Origin: an uncultured beta proteobacterium
Lineage (GTDB): Bacteria; Pseudomonadota; Gammaproteobacteria; Burkholderiales; Burkholderiaceae_B
Direction of reading: 5' to 3'
Length of the DNA stretch: 64,000 bases
NCBI GenBank assembly: GCA_903903735.1
Contig: CAIUZV010000267.1
Coordinates: forward strand, 1-64,000
Every line of letters starts with the position of its first letter. Positions within the stretch are counted from its first letter, which is position 1. Of this stretch, positions 36,594 to 45,708 are shown piece by piece. Position numbers and translations under genes: made by a program. The notes under the pieces were generated by a model, which saw only the letters and a program-made list of their open reading frames with translations, searched no databases and was not told where the DNA came from.

Positions 36594-38240
36594 ATGGGAA
36601 CCGTTTCTCTGGGCAAAATTGCCTTTACCTGGCGCGGCGCATACGACGCCAGCGCCACCTACGCCCGCCAGGACGTGGTCGGCCACAACGGCGATAGCTT
36701 TGTATGCCTCGCCGATGCCACCACGGGCGTAGCGCCGCACGCCAACTCCCCGGCCTGGGATCTGTTTGCACAAGGCACCCAAGGGGTCTCGAGCCTGCCG
36801 GGGGAAGTCATCTACTTCGATGGCAACCAACTGGTCGCCTTACCTGTGGGCCAATCCGGGCAGGTGCTCACCATCGGCGCACAGGGCGTGCCGGTCTGGG
36901 CGACACCCGACGTGCGCTCAGGCACCAAGGCGCTGAGATTGCCAGAGAACGCCAGCAACACACAGCCCAATAGCTACCGCCAGTTCGGCCTCATCATGAC
37001 CGATGGCAGCATCCGCGCCTGGGGACGCAATGCCAACTGGAAGCTGGGCGATGGCACCACCTATGCACGTTCCTACCCGGCGCGTACCGCGTTTCCTCCC
37101 GGGTTTCCGGGGGCGGCCCAGCTCTATTACAGTCAGGACACCAACGGCTACTGCATCGACAAGAACGGGCAGCTGTGGGGCTGGGGCTATAACGGTTATG
37201 GCCAACTCGGTACAGGCAACACGACCAACCAGCCAGTGCCGTACAACATGAGCGCCAATGCCAGCAACTCAATTGCCGGAAAAACAGTGACCCAGCTGGC
37301 ACTGAATTGCGGTACCGAGGGTTACAACAGCACCTTGGTCCTGTGCAGCGATGGCACTGTGCATGCTTGCGGCTACAACGGTTATGGCCAGCTGGGCTTG
37401 GGCGATACCACCCAGCGCAACAACTTGGTGCAATTACCGGTACTCGCCGGCATCACCCAGATTGCCGCCGGGCGCGAGCGTTACACCGCCTATTACGCCG
37501 TCAAGAACGATGGCACCCTGTACTCGTGGGGATACAACGGCAACGGGCAGTTGGGGGACGGCAGCAGCAACCAGGCCAACGTCGCCATGCCGCGTGCGGG
37601 TGGCAGTCTCGCCGGTAAAACCATCGTCAAGGTGTTCGGGGCTTATGTTCATGCTTTCGCATTGGACAGTACCGGTGCCCTGCATGCTTGGGGCACCAAC
37701 GACTACGGTCAATTGGGAAACGGTAATCTTGCCAACCAGTTCACTCCGGTACAGGTGGCCACCAACGTAGTCGACGTTTACGCCGGCAGCTACGACTACC
37801 CGCTCACCTACCTCAAGAAAACCGACAAGACTTTGTGGGCCTGTGGCGCGGGCGCCTATTGGGGCAACGCCAACGGCAGCAACAGCGGCAACTTTGTGCA
37901 AGTGCCGGTGGGCAATACGGTGGTCAAGGCCGTGCACGGTGGCACCGGTTCCTACAACTATGGCGCCGCCTTATTGGAAAACGGCACCGTCTGCGCCTGG
38001 GGCTACAACGGCAATGGCGCGCTGGGACTGGGGGATGCCACCAACCGCAGCAGCGTGGAACTCGTGCGCATTGCGCAGCGCCGTGTGGTGGATCTCTCCT
38101 CCTACGGATCGAGCTCCGAGCAGGGCCTGGTGTTTCTGCTCGACGATGGCCAGGTGCTGGCCAGCGGCTATGCCGGTGAAGCGCAGTTACCCGAGGACGA
38201 CAGCGAAACCAGCTACGTGCCTTACCCAGTCATCCTCTGA
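36594..38240 (+). CDS. RCC1-repeat protein in the tail module (2), with N-terminal carbohydrate-binding-like segment
   Basis: WRGAYDASATYARQDVVGHNGDSFVCLADATTG N-terminus; repeated GTLYSWGYNGNGQLGDGSS-type blades. Confidence 0.87.
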   Translation: MGTVSLGKIAFTWRGAYDASATYARQDVVGHNGDSFVCLADATTGVAPHANSPAWDLFAQGTQGVSSLPGEVIYFDGNQLVALPVGQSGQVLTIGAQGVPVWATPDVRSGTKALRLPENASNTQPNSYRQFGLIMTDGSIRAWGRNANWKLGDGTTYARSYPARTAFPPGFPGAAQLYYSQDTNGYCIDKNGQLWGWGYNGYGQLGTGNTTNQPVPYNMSANASNSIAGKTVTQLALNCGTEGYNSTLVLCSDGTVHACGYNGYGQLGLGDTTQRNNLVQLPVLAGITQIAAGRERYTAYYAVKNDGTLYSWGYNGNGQLGDGSSNQANVAMPRAGGSLAGKTIVKVFGAYVHAFALDSTGALHAWGTNDYGQLGNGNLANQFTPVQVATNVVDVYAGSYDYPLTYLKKTDKTLWACGAGAYWGNANGSNSGNFVQVPVGNTVVKAVHGGTGSYNYGAALLENGTVCAWGYNGNGALGLGDATNRSSVELVRIAQRRVVDLSSYGSSSEQGLVFLLDDGQVLASGYAGEAQLPEDDSETSYVPYPVIL

Positions 38241-38253
38241 GCTGTGATCTCTG

Positions 38254-38796
38254 ATGCCCAACGCTGCTTTATCAGAAGCCATCAAGGAGGCCTACGCCAG
38301 CGCTCCCTCTGAACAGATCATCCTGCATACCCTGGAGTTGCGACATCCGGCCTTTGTCGATGAGATAGGGCAGCTGGTTGCTATTCGGGTGGTGCGCGAC
38401 ACCGGTGATCTGTGGGCTCGGCTGGAATCGCAAGCCCCGCTGCAAGCCGGGGAGCGAGTGCAATTCGTAGCCATGGGATTTGAGCTGGATTTGCCGCCAG
38501 TGGACACCATGCCCGTGCCGGAAATCACCGTGACGCTGGACAATGTTTCGCGAGAGATCGTGCGACATCTGGATGCGGCGGCCGAGTCTCAGTCGGTGAT
38601 TGAAGTGACCTACCGGCCGTATCTCTCGACCGACCTGGAGGGGCCGCAGATGGATCCGCCGATTCACCTGGTGCTGACCGAGGTCGAAGCCGACATCTTT
38701 CGAGTGACCGGGCGGGCGCGCATGCTGGACGTCGGCAACAAGGCCTTCCCCGGCATCAGCTACACCGCTAAAACCTTTCCGGGTCTGACCCGATGA
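38254..38796 (+). CDS. DUF1833-like phage protein
   Basis: LHTLELRHPAF...VEVTYRPYLSTDLEGPQMDPPIHL; position before the NlpC/P60 gene. Confidence 0.8.
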   Translation: MPNAALSEAIKEAYASAPSEQIILHTLELRHPAFVDEIGQLVAIRVVRDTGDLWARLESQAPLQAGERVQFVAMGFELDLPPVDTMPVPEITVTLDNVSREIVRHLDAAAESQSVIEVTYRPYLSTDLEGPQMDPPIHLVLTEVEADIFRVTGRARMLDVGNKAFPGISYTAKTFPGLTR

Positions 38797-39209
38797 ACCC
38801 GACACCCTATTGGGCGACCGAGCTCATCGGTCGGCCCTGGCACGCCGGTGCGCGTGGCCCGGATGCGTTTGACTGCTGGGGGCTGTTCCTCGCCATCCAG
38901 CGTGACCATTTCGGCCGAGACCTTCCGGAAATCCCCGTCAATGCCAACGACCTGCGCGCCGTAGTTTCAACCTTTCGCAGCCACCCTGAGCGTCAACGCT
39001 GGGCAGTGGTCGTGCAACCCGTCGAGGGAGATGCGGTGTTGCTTCGCCAATCCCGCCACCCCGTACATGTTGGTGTCTGGTTGGAGATTGATGGCGGTGG
39101 CGTGCTTCATGCAGTCAAGGATGCTGGTGTGGTCTTCCAAAAGCTACCCGATCTCCTGCTGCATGGGTGGCGCGTGGAAGGCTTTTACCGTTTTGTGGAG
39201 TCACCGTGA
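38793..39209 (+). CDS. NlpC/P60 (C40) tail-assembly peptidase
   Basis: GRPWHAGARGPDAFDCWGLFLAIQRDHFG; HPVHVGVWLE. Confidence 0.85.
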   Translation: MNPTPYWATELIGRPWHAGARGPDAFDCWGLFLAIQRDHFGRDLPEIPVNANDLRAVVSTFRSHPERQRWAVVVQPVEGDAVLLRQSRHPVHVGVWLEIDGGGVLHAVKDAGVVFQKLPDLLLHGWRVEGFYRFVESP

Positions 39210-41488
39210 CTGAAGTCAATCAGAGTGCAGTCATCATGCTGCGCAACCCCTTTAAGCCAAGCCAGCGCGAAGTAATGGTTGCCCACGCCAACCAAACCAT
39301 ACGCCAGTGGCTAGGCACCCAGGGCATTGACCAATTTGATCAACCTACCATTTGCATCAAGAACGGCAACCCAGTCTTGCGCGGTGACTGGGCTGTTACA
39401 CCCATTGACGGCGCAGTGATCTTTATCACCCTGCCGCAGGGCGGTGGAGGTGGCGGTGGAGGCGGTAAGAATCCGCTGCGCACAGTCTTGATGATTGCGG
39501 TGATGGTGGTAGCAACCGTCTACGGTGGACCCTTAGGCGCAAGCCTAGGTTTCAGCGGCAACCTGGCCACGGCCGTTGGTTCGGCCGTCATCATGACGGC
39601 TGGCTCGGCATTGGTCAGTGCGCTGGTTCCACTTCCCACGCCCAATATGCCTTCCTTTGCCGGGGCTGGGGGTGGTTTAGCCCAACCTTCGCCCACCTAC
39701 AGCCTGCAAGGTCAGGGAAACTATGCGCGGCTAGCGCAGCCCATCCCGGTTGTTTACGGTCGCCATCTGGTCTATCCGGATCTCGCTGCCACTCCCTACG
39801 GCGAATACCAGGGCAATGAACAGTTCCTGCATCAGTTGCACTGTATCGGTTTGGGTGAGTACGAGATCGAGCAGCTGCGCATCGAGGACACGCCGATCAC
39901 ATCTTTTGAAGAAGTGACCTTCCAGATCGTGCAACCGGGTAGCACTGTGACCTTGTTCAACCCAGATGTTGTTACCGCTCCCGAGGTCGCCGGTCAGGAA
40001 CTGCTGGCTGGCATCTGGACCGGGGGCTTTGCCATCAACCCGGCTGACAGCGAGGTTACGCAAATTGGCATCGATATCCTGCTGCCGCGAGGGCTGTATT
40101 ACGCGAACGACGCCGGAGGCTTGGAAGTCCGCAGTGCCAGCTGGCGTTTTGAAGCGCGGCCGATAGATGCAGAGGGCTATCTGCTGGGCGATTGGTTTCT
40201 CTTGGGAAGTGAGAGCATGAATGCCGCAACTACTACGCCGCAGCGACTGTCTTTCAAATACCCCGTCAGCTCGGGCCGCTATGAAGTACGTGCCACGCGT
40301 TTGGATAGCAAGGACACCAGTTCCCGTGTTGGGCACGAAGTGCTTTGGGGGGAAGCACGAGGCTATTTAGCCGGTGGTGTCACATACCCTGACAACGTCA
40401 CGCTGCTCGCCATTCGTATGCGTGCCACCGATAACCTGTCCCAGCGTTCCAGTCGGCTGATCAACTGCATCGTCACGCGCAAGCTTCCGGTGTGGTCGGC
40501 AAACTCTGGTTGGTCCTCAACGGTGACCAATCGATCGATCGCCTGGGCCTTTGCCGATATCTTGCGTGCCAGCTACGGTGCCAAACTGACCGATGCACGG
40601 ATCGATCTTGCTGCCTTGGCCCAACTCGATCAAGTCTGGACCGACCGGGGCGATCAATTTGACGGTGTTTTCGATCAGCAGGTCACTGTTTGGGAAGCCC
40701 TGACCAGGGTGGCTAGGTGCGGTCGGGCCGTACCTTTTCTGCAAGGCGGCATTGTTCGCCTCGTGCGGGATGAGGATCGAGCGTTACCAGTGGCACTCTT
40801 CAGTCCGCGCAACATCGTCAAGAACAGTCTCAAGATTCAGTATGTAATGCCGGGGGAAGAGACGGCAGATGCGGTGACGGTGGAGTTCTTTAGCAGTCGC
40901 ACGTGGAAGCCTGATGAAGTGACGGTGAGTCTTCCGGGCTCCAGCAGCACCAATCCGGCCAAGCTGCGGCTCTTTGGTTGCACTACCGAGGCCCATGCGA
41001 TCCGTGAAGGGTTGTATGTGGCTGCCGCCAACCGATACCGCCGTCGCATCATCACCTTACGCACCGAGTTGGAAGGTTTGATCCCCACCTATGGCGACTT
41101 AATTGCCATTGCCCACGATATGCCTAGTTGGGGGGTGGGTGGTGAAATCGTCGCCTGGGATGCCGACAACCAAATCGCCACCCTGTCTGAGTCCGTTAGT
41201 TTCATGGATGGTCAGCCGCATGTGATGGCGCTGCGCCGTCGCGATGGCGGTGTCAGTGGTCCGCATACGGTGATATCGGGCCGTGATTCGCAGCATGTGG
41301 TCTTTGAAAAGTCGCCTGACATTCCCGTCGAAATTGGACTCTCGTCCGAGCGCACCCACTTTGCCTTTGGAGTGGCTGAGCAATGGAGTCTGCTGGCCCG
41401 AGTGATTGCGGTTCGTCCGCGCGGGGAGCAAGTGGAAATCACCTGCGTGGCCGAAAACTCACTGGTGCATACCGCTGATCAATCCTGA
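39206..41488 (+). CDS. TipJ-like host-specificity/tail tip protein (gpI/gpJ-type)
   Basis: GTG start; MLRNPFKPSQREVMVAHANQTIRQWL N-terminus and large tip domain, last tail gene. Confidence 0.88.
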   Translation: MTEVNQSAVIMLRNPFKPSQREVMVAHANQTIRQWLGTQGIDQFDQPTICIKNGNPVLRGDWAVTPIDGAVIFITLPQGGGGGGGGGKNPLRTVLMIAVMVVATVYGGPLGASLGFSGNLATAVGSAVIMTAGSALVSALVPLPTPNMPSFAGAGGGLAQPSPTYSLQGQGNYARLAQPIPVVYGRHLVYPDLAATPYGEYQGNEQFLHQLHCIGLGEYEIEQLRIEDTPITSFEEVTFQIVQPGSTVTLFNPDVVTAPEVAGQELLAGIWTGGFAINPADSEVTQIGIDILLPRGLYYANDAGGLEVRSASWRFEARPIDAEGYLLGDWFLLGSESMNAATTTPQRLSFKYPVSSGRYEVRATRLDSKDTSSRVGHEVLWGEARGYLAGGVTYPDNVTLLAIRMRATDNLSQRSSRLINCIVTRKLPVWSANSGWSSTVTNRSIAWAFADILRASYGAKLTDARIDLAALAQLDQVWTDRGDQFDGVFDQQVTVWEALTRVARCGRAVPFLQGGIVRLVRDEDRALPVALFSPRNIVKNSLKIQYVMPGEETADAVTVEFFSSRTWKPDEVTVSLPGSSSTNPAKLRLFGCTTEAHAIREGLYVAAANRYRRRIITLRTELEGLIPTYGDLIAIAHDMPSWGVGGEIVAWDADNQIATLSESVSFMDGQPHVMALRRRDGGVSGPHTVISGRDSQHVVFEKSPDIPVEIGLSSERTHFAFGVAEQWSLLARVIAVRPRGEQVEITCVAENSLVHTADQS

Positions 41489-41510
41489 TCTGAACTTGAT
41501 TTTGTAACCG

Positions 41511-41545
41511 CCCGCCGAGGAGCAATCCCGGCGGGTTTCTTTTTG
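41511..41545 (+). terminator. Rho-independent terminator after the tail module
   Basis: CCCGCCG aggagcaatcc CGGCGGG tttcttttt. Confidence 0.75.
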
Positions 41546-41554
41546 GAGAAATGA

Positions 41555-41938
41555 ATGCCAGAACCGACAAGTAGTGGGGTTGCCGGAGCAGCGGTGGCCT
41601 ACAAGGCGCTCGGAGGAACGGCAGTCGCTGCTGCGAGTGGTGCCACCTTGGCAGCCGTGGTGGTCATGCTGATGACCCCGCCTCGAAACAAGCGAGAGTG
41701 GGCCGTTGGCCTGATCAGCACGGTGGTGTCCAGCATTGGCGGTGGCGCAATTACCGTCGAACACTTTGGGCTGCATCACTGGGCTTTCTCAACCTTGGGT
41801 CTGTGTGCCTTAGGAGGGTTGATCTTCGCCTGTGGTCTTCCAGGCTGGGCAATGGTGCGGTGGATTTTTAACTTCATCGATGACAAGCGCGACGCTTCCA
41901 TAGATAAGGTTGCCAAGGATGTAAAGGAGCTGCTATGA
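41555..41938 (+). CDS. Putative holin
   Basis: Several hydrophobic segments; upstream of endolysin and spanins. Confidence 0.7.
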   Translation: MPEPTSSGVAGAAVAYKALGGTAVAAASGATLAAVVVMLMTPPRNKREWAVGLISTVVSSIGGGAITVEHFGLHHWAFSTLGLCALGGLIFACGLPGWAMVRWIFNFIDDKRDASIDKVAKDVKELL

Positions 41939-42399
41939 AGCCGATGGAGTTCATCGCGTTGATCGGTTCTTCCGCTCAAGCTACAGCGAAGCGAACGGGC
42001 GTATTCGCCAGCATCACGATCGCGCAAGCGGCGCTAGAGTCAGGGTGGGGTGAGTCGGGTCTGGCTAAGGTGGGGAAGAACCTCTTTGGCATCAAGGCCG
42101 ATAGCCGTTGGCGGGGGGAGACCTTGATCTTGCAGACCAAGGAATTCATCCGTGGCCAGTGGGTTGTGATGCCTGCCAAGTGGCGCAAGTACGCCAGCTG
42201 GCAAGAGAGCATCGATGACCACGCTGCATTTCTCAAGCAAAACCCACGCTATCAGTCGTGCTTCCAATGTCTCAAGGCAGAGGCATTTGCACAGGCACTG
42301 GCCAAGGCCGGGTATGCCACTGATCCAGGCTATGCCGACAAGGTGATCAGTCTCATGAACCAGCACAAGCTGCAAGCTCTGGACGAGGGTACGTCATGA
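41935..42399 (+). CDS. Glucosaminidase-family endolysin
   Basis: ITIAQAALESGWGESGLAKVGKNLFGIKADSRW...YATDPGYADKVISLM. Confidence 0.92.
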   Translation: MKPMEFIALIGSSAQATAKRTGVFASITIAQAALESGWGESGLAKVGKNLFGIKADSRWRGETLILQTKEFIRGQWVVMPAKWRKYASWQESIDDHAAFLKQNPRYQSCFQCLKAEAFAQALAKAGYATDPGYADKVISLMNQHKLQALDEGTS

Positions 42400-42911
42400 A
42401 CTGGATCACACGTTTCCTGCTGGGCCACTGGGGCCTCATCTTGGGCGGGTTCTTGCTGCTCATGGCGCTGATTTTTGGCATCCAAATCGGACAAGCCCGA
42501 GTCCAGCGTGCCTGGGATGCCGAAAAGCAGCAGTCTGCATTGATTCAAGCAAAGCAAGAGCAACACGTTGCCGACACCCTTCATGCGCAACGAACCATCA
42601 ATCAAGAGATATCGAATGAATTTCAGACAAAAAAAGGCTTGTTGGCTGGCCTGCGGCCTGTTTTGCGTGGCGGTGATATCGGGCTGCGCATCCAGCCCAG
42701 CCAAGATCCTGTCTCCTTGCCCATCGTTTCCACCACTGCCACAGGAGTTGCGGCAGCCCCCGCCTACGCTGTACCTGATTCCGCAGGCCTTGCGACCGGC
42801 ATCTCCTGTGAGCAATTAGTCCGCGACGCTGCCGAAACCACCCTGATGGTTCTGGAGCTGCAGCAATGGCATGCCAGGCAGTCAGCGGCTGACGGCGCGC
42901 CCGCACCATAA
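42396..42911 (+). CDS. Rz: Rz-like i-spanin
   Basis: N-terminal TM HWGLILGGFLLLMALIFGIQIG followed by a coiled-coil region; contains Rz1. Confidence 0.8.
   Translation: MNWITRFLLGHWGLILGGFLLLMALIFGIQIGQARVQRAWDAEKQQSALIQAKQEQHVADTLHAQRTINQEISNEFQTKKGLLAGLRPVLRGGDIGLRIQPSQDPVSLPIVSTTATGVAAAPAYAVPDSAGLATGISCEQLVRDAAETTLMVLELQQWHARQSAADGAPAP
42616..42819 (+). CDS. Rz1: Rz1-like o-spanin lipoprotein nested in Rz (+1 frame)
   Basis: MNFRQKKACWLACGLFCVAVISGCASS lipobox; proline-rich SFPPLPQELRQPPP. Confidence 0.8.
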   Translation: MNFRQKKACWLACGLFCVAVISGCASSPAKILSPCPSFPPLPQELRQPPPTLYLIPQALRPASPVSN

Positions 42912-42929
42912 ACCTGTCATTGATACCTT

Positions 42930-42985
42930 AGACCCCGTCTTCTCTTTCCCAATTCCCATGGGTGCGACGAAGGCGGGGTCTTTTG
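42930..42985 (+). terminator. Rho-independent terminator after the lysis cassette
   Basis: AGACCCCGTCTTC ... GAAGGCGGGGTCTTTT. Confidence 0.75.
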
Positions 42986-43041
42986 TCGTTTCCGTCCAGA
43001 ATTGACTTGGCTTCTGCTCGAAACAGAGCGTTCATGCTGGC

Positions 43042-43959
43042 ATGCAAACCATAGACCCAGCTAAAACGCCCAGAATTCTGAGCAGTCAACAAGCCGCCGA
43101 CCGCATGGGCTTGCCGGTGCAGGCCCTCTACAAATTGCGCGATGCCGACGAGCGCCTCTCCATCTCGCAGACCGGTCTGCAAATCGGCTATCAGCTCGAA
43201 GACATCCAATCCTACGAGCGCAGCGAAATGCAGCTGCTGGTGGAAAAAACACTGGCCTCAGAGCGGCCCCTGCCATTGATTCGCGCCATGGCGCAGCTTC
43301 TGCGTGCGCCTGTGCTACCTGCGCAGGAAACACTCGAAAAACCGTCGGCCCAGTCGTCCAATCCTTCGCCGCAGCCGGAGTCACCGAAACCAGACGCCAA
43401 ACCCGCGTTAGTGCTTGCGGCTGAACCGCTGTCGGCGCAGGTGGCCATGGCCAGTCGCACGATGGATTGGTTTTTGGTGCGCAGCAAGCCGCGTCAGGAG
43501 GCGGTGGCGCTGACCAACCTGACTCGTCAAGGCTACGAGTCCTACTTGCCAATGTTCGCGGCAGAAAAAATAGTCCGGCGCAAACAGGCCATCGTGCAAG
43601 AGCCCATGTTCGCGCGCTATCTCTTTGTGCGGTTGGACACCACCGGGCAGGGGCAGAGCTGGAGCCCGATCCGTTCCACGATCGGAGTGAGTGAATTGGT
43701 CAGCTTTGGCAGTAAAGCGGCAAAGGTTGACGAGACCTTGATTGCCATGCTGCGAGAGCGAGAGGCATGGCAGTGCCAACAACCCAAATCCCTTTTTGCA
43801 TCAGGCGACAGCGTGGTCATCGCGGATGGTGCATTCGTCGGTCTGCAAGCGATCTACCAGATGAACGATGCCGAAGGCCGGGCCATGGTGCTGCTGGATC
43901 TGCTCAGCAAACCGGTGGCCATGAAGATCAACGCAGCCAATCTGCGCAAGGCGGGCTGA
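43042..43959 (+). CDS. NusG/RfaH-family antiterminator with ~140-aa N-terminal extension
   Basis: C-terminal part WFLVRSKPRQEAVALTNLTRQGYESYLPMF...FARYLFVRL...SWSPIRSTIGVSELVSFG; N-terminal SSQQAADRMGLPVQALYKLRD HTH-like. Confidence 0.88.
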   Translation: MQTIDPAKTPRILSSQQAADRMGLPVQALYKLRDADERLSISQTGLQIGYQLEDIQSYERSEMQLLVEKTLASERPLPLIRAMAQLLRAPVLPAQETLEKPSAQSSNPSPQPESPKPDAKPALVLAAEPLSAQVAMASRTMDWFLVRSKPRQEAVALTNLTRQGYESYLPMFAAEKIVRRKQAIVQEPMFARYLFVRLDTTGQGQSWSPIRSTIGVSELVSFGSKAAKVDETLIAMLREREAWQCQQPKSLFASGDSVVIADGAFVGLQAIYQMNDAEGRAMVLLDLLSKPVAMKINAANLRKAG

Positions 43960-44018
43960 ATGGTCATGAGATTGGTCGCTTTATGTCCACAACCCGGTCG
44001 AAATGGACTTGATAGCTC

Positions 44019-45611
44019 TTGGCCTTCGAAGCAAACATGTCCGAAACAAAAGAGCTCCGAGAGATCATGACCTTGACTGAAAAGCAAACCTTCCGCGCCG
44101 CCCAGTACGTGCGCATGTCCACCGAACACCAGCAATACTCCACACTCAACCAGGCCGACAAGATCCGCGAGTACGCCGACAAGCGTGGCATCGAGATCGT
44201 GCGTACATATGCCGATGACGGCAAGAGTGGCCTGTCCATTGGTGGTCGCGCATCGCTGCAGAAACTGATCGCCGATGTCGAATCGGGCAACACCGATTTC
44301 AACCTGATCCTGGTCTATGACGTCAGCCGCTGGGGTCGGTTTCAGGATGCGGACGAATCCGCCTATTACGAGTACATCTGCAAGCGCAAGGGCATCAGCG
44401 TTGCCTACGTCGCTGAGCAGTTTGAGAACGATGGATCTCCCGTCTCCACGATCGTCAAAGGCGTCAAGCGCGCCATGGCCGGCGAGTTCAGCCGCGAACT
44501 CTCGGCCAAGGTCTTCGCCGGCCAGTGCCGCCTGATCGAACTCGGCTTTCGCCAGGGCGGTCCGGCCGGCTTCGGCCTTCGCCGGGTGTTGATCGACCAG
44601 AGCGGCGCCATCAAAGCCACCTTGAAACCCGGTGAGCACAAAAGCCTGCAAACCGACCGGGTGATCCTGGTGCCGGGGCCGGCGCAGGAAGTGGCCACGG
44701 TCCACCAGATTTACCAATGGCTGGTCGAAGACGACTTACCACTGTCTGATATCGCCCAGCGCCTCAACGACATCCCCATCCACACCGATCTGGACCGCCC
44801 CTGGACCTACGGCACGGTGCGCCAGGTGCTGACCAACGAGAAGTACATCGGCAACAACGTCTATAACCGCCACTCCTTCAAGCTCAAGAAAAAGCACGTC
44901 GACAACCCACCGCAGATGTGGATTCGCAAGCAGGGTGCGTTCGAGGGCATCGTTCCGCTTGACACGTTTATGGCCGCGCAGGAAATTCTGACGGAGCGCA
45001 GCCGCCGTTTCTCCGATGAAGAACTGCTTGAACACCTGCGATTGCTCTACCAGGAGCGTGGGACGCTGTCGGGCCTGATCATCAACGAGGCGCCGGCCCT
45101 TCCCAGCGCCGCCACCTACATCCAGCGCTTCGGCAGTTTGAGCAAGGCGTATGAACTGGTCGGCTTCCGCCCAGGGCGGGACCTGGAATTCCTCGAGATC
45201 AACCGGCGTTTGCGCCAGCTCCATCCCGAAATCGTCGAACGCACCCAGCACACGATAGCTGAATTGGGTGGCGATATCTGGCGCGATCCACAAACCGACC
45301 TGCTGCATCTGAATCAGGAACTGGTCATCAGCCTGGTACTCGCGCGTTGTCAGCAACTGCCCAATGGCCTGCAGCGCTGGCGCATCCGCTTTGACCCCAG
45401 TCGCTACCACCCGGACATCACGGTGGCGGTGCGCCTCGACCCCGGCAATGCCACCGAGCTCGATTACTACCTGCTACCGCGCCTCGATCTGCCCAACCAG
45501 GAATTACAGGTCACAGCTAGAAACAGCGCGGAAATCGAATGCTTCCGCTTTGACGACCTGAACTTCTTCTACGGCATGTCCGAGCGGGAGCGTCTGCAAC
45601 GACGCATTTGA
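44019..45611 (+). CDS. Serine recombinase (second, divergent from 7937..9355)
   Basis: AAQYVRMSTEHQQYSTLNQADKIREYADKRG...LILVYDVSRWGRFQD. Confidence 0.93.
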   Translation: MAFEANMSETKELREIMTLTEKQTFRAAQYVRMSTEHQQYSTLNQADKIREYADKRGIEIVRTYADDGKSGLSIGGRASLQKLIADVESGNTDFNLILVYDVSRWGRFQDADESAYYEYICKRKGISVAYVAEQFENDGSPVSTIVKGVKRAMAGEFSRELSAKVFAGQCRLIELGFRQGGPAGFGLRRVLIDQSGAIKATLKPGEHKSLQTDRVILVPGPAQEVATVHQIYQWLVEDDLPLSDIAQRLNDIPIHTDLDRPWTYGTVRQVLTNEKYIGNNVYNRHSFKLKKKHVDNPPQMWIRKQGAFEGIVPLDTFMAAQEILTERSRRFSDEELLEHLRLLYQERGTLSGLIINEAPALPSAATYIQRFGSLSKAYELVGFRPGRDLEFLEINRRLRQLHPEIVERTQHTIAELGGDIWRDPQTDLLHLNQELVISLVLARCQQLPNGLQRWRIRFDPSRYHPDITVAVRLDPGNATELDYYLLPRLDLPNQELQVTARNSAEIECFRFDDLNFFYGMSERERLQRRI

Positions 45612-45657
45612 CACCGCCAGCCTTCAACTCATCACCCAACCAGAAAGGAACCCCGCC

Positions 45658-45708
45658 ATGACATCTCACCACCTTGATCCACACACCCACTGGAGGCCGC
45701 CATGCTGA
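45658..45708 (+). CDS. Possible 16-aa His-rich leader peptide MTSHHLDPHTHWRPPC
   Basis: AAGGA ribosome-binding site; stop overlaps the start of the downstream ParB-like gene (ATGCTGA). Confidence 0.4.
   Translation: MTSHHLDPHTHWRPPC

Larger units (their letters stand above)
3104..42985. mobile_element. Lambda-organised siphovirus prophage (boundaries approximate)
   Basis: Continuous regulation, recombinase, replication, packaging, head, tail and lysis gene order; no att sites identified. Confidence 0.85.
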
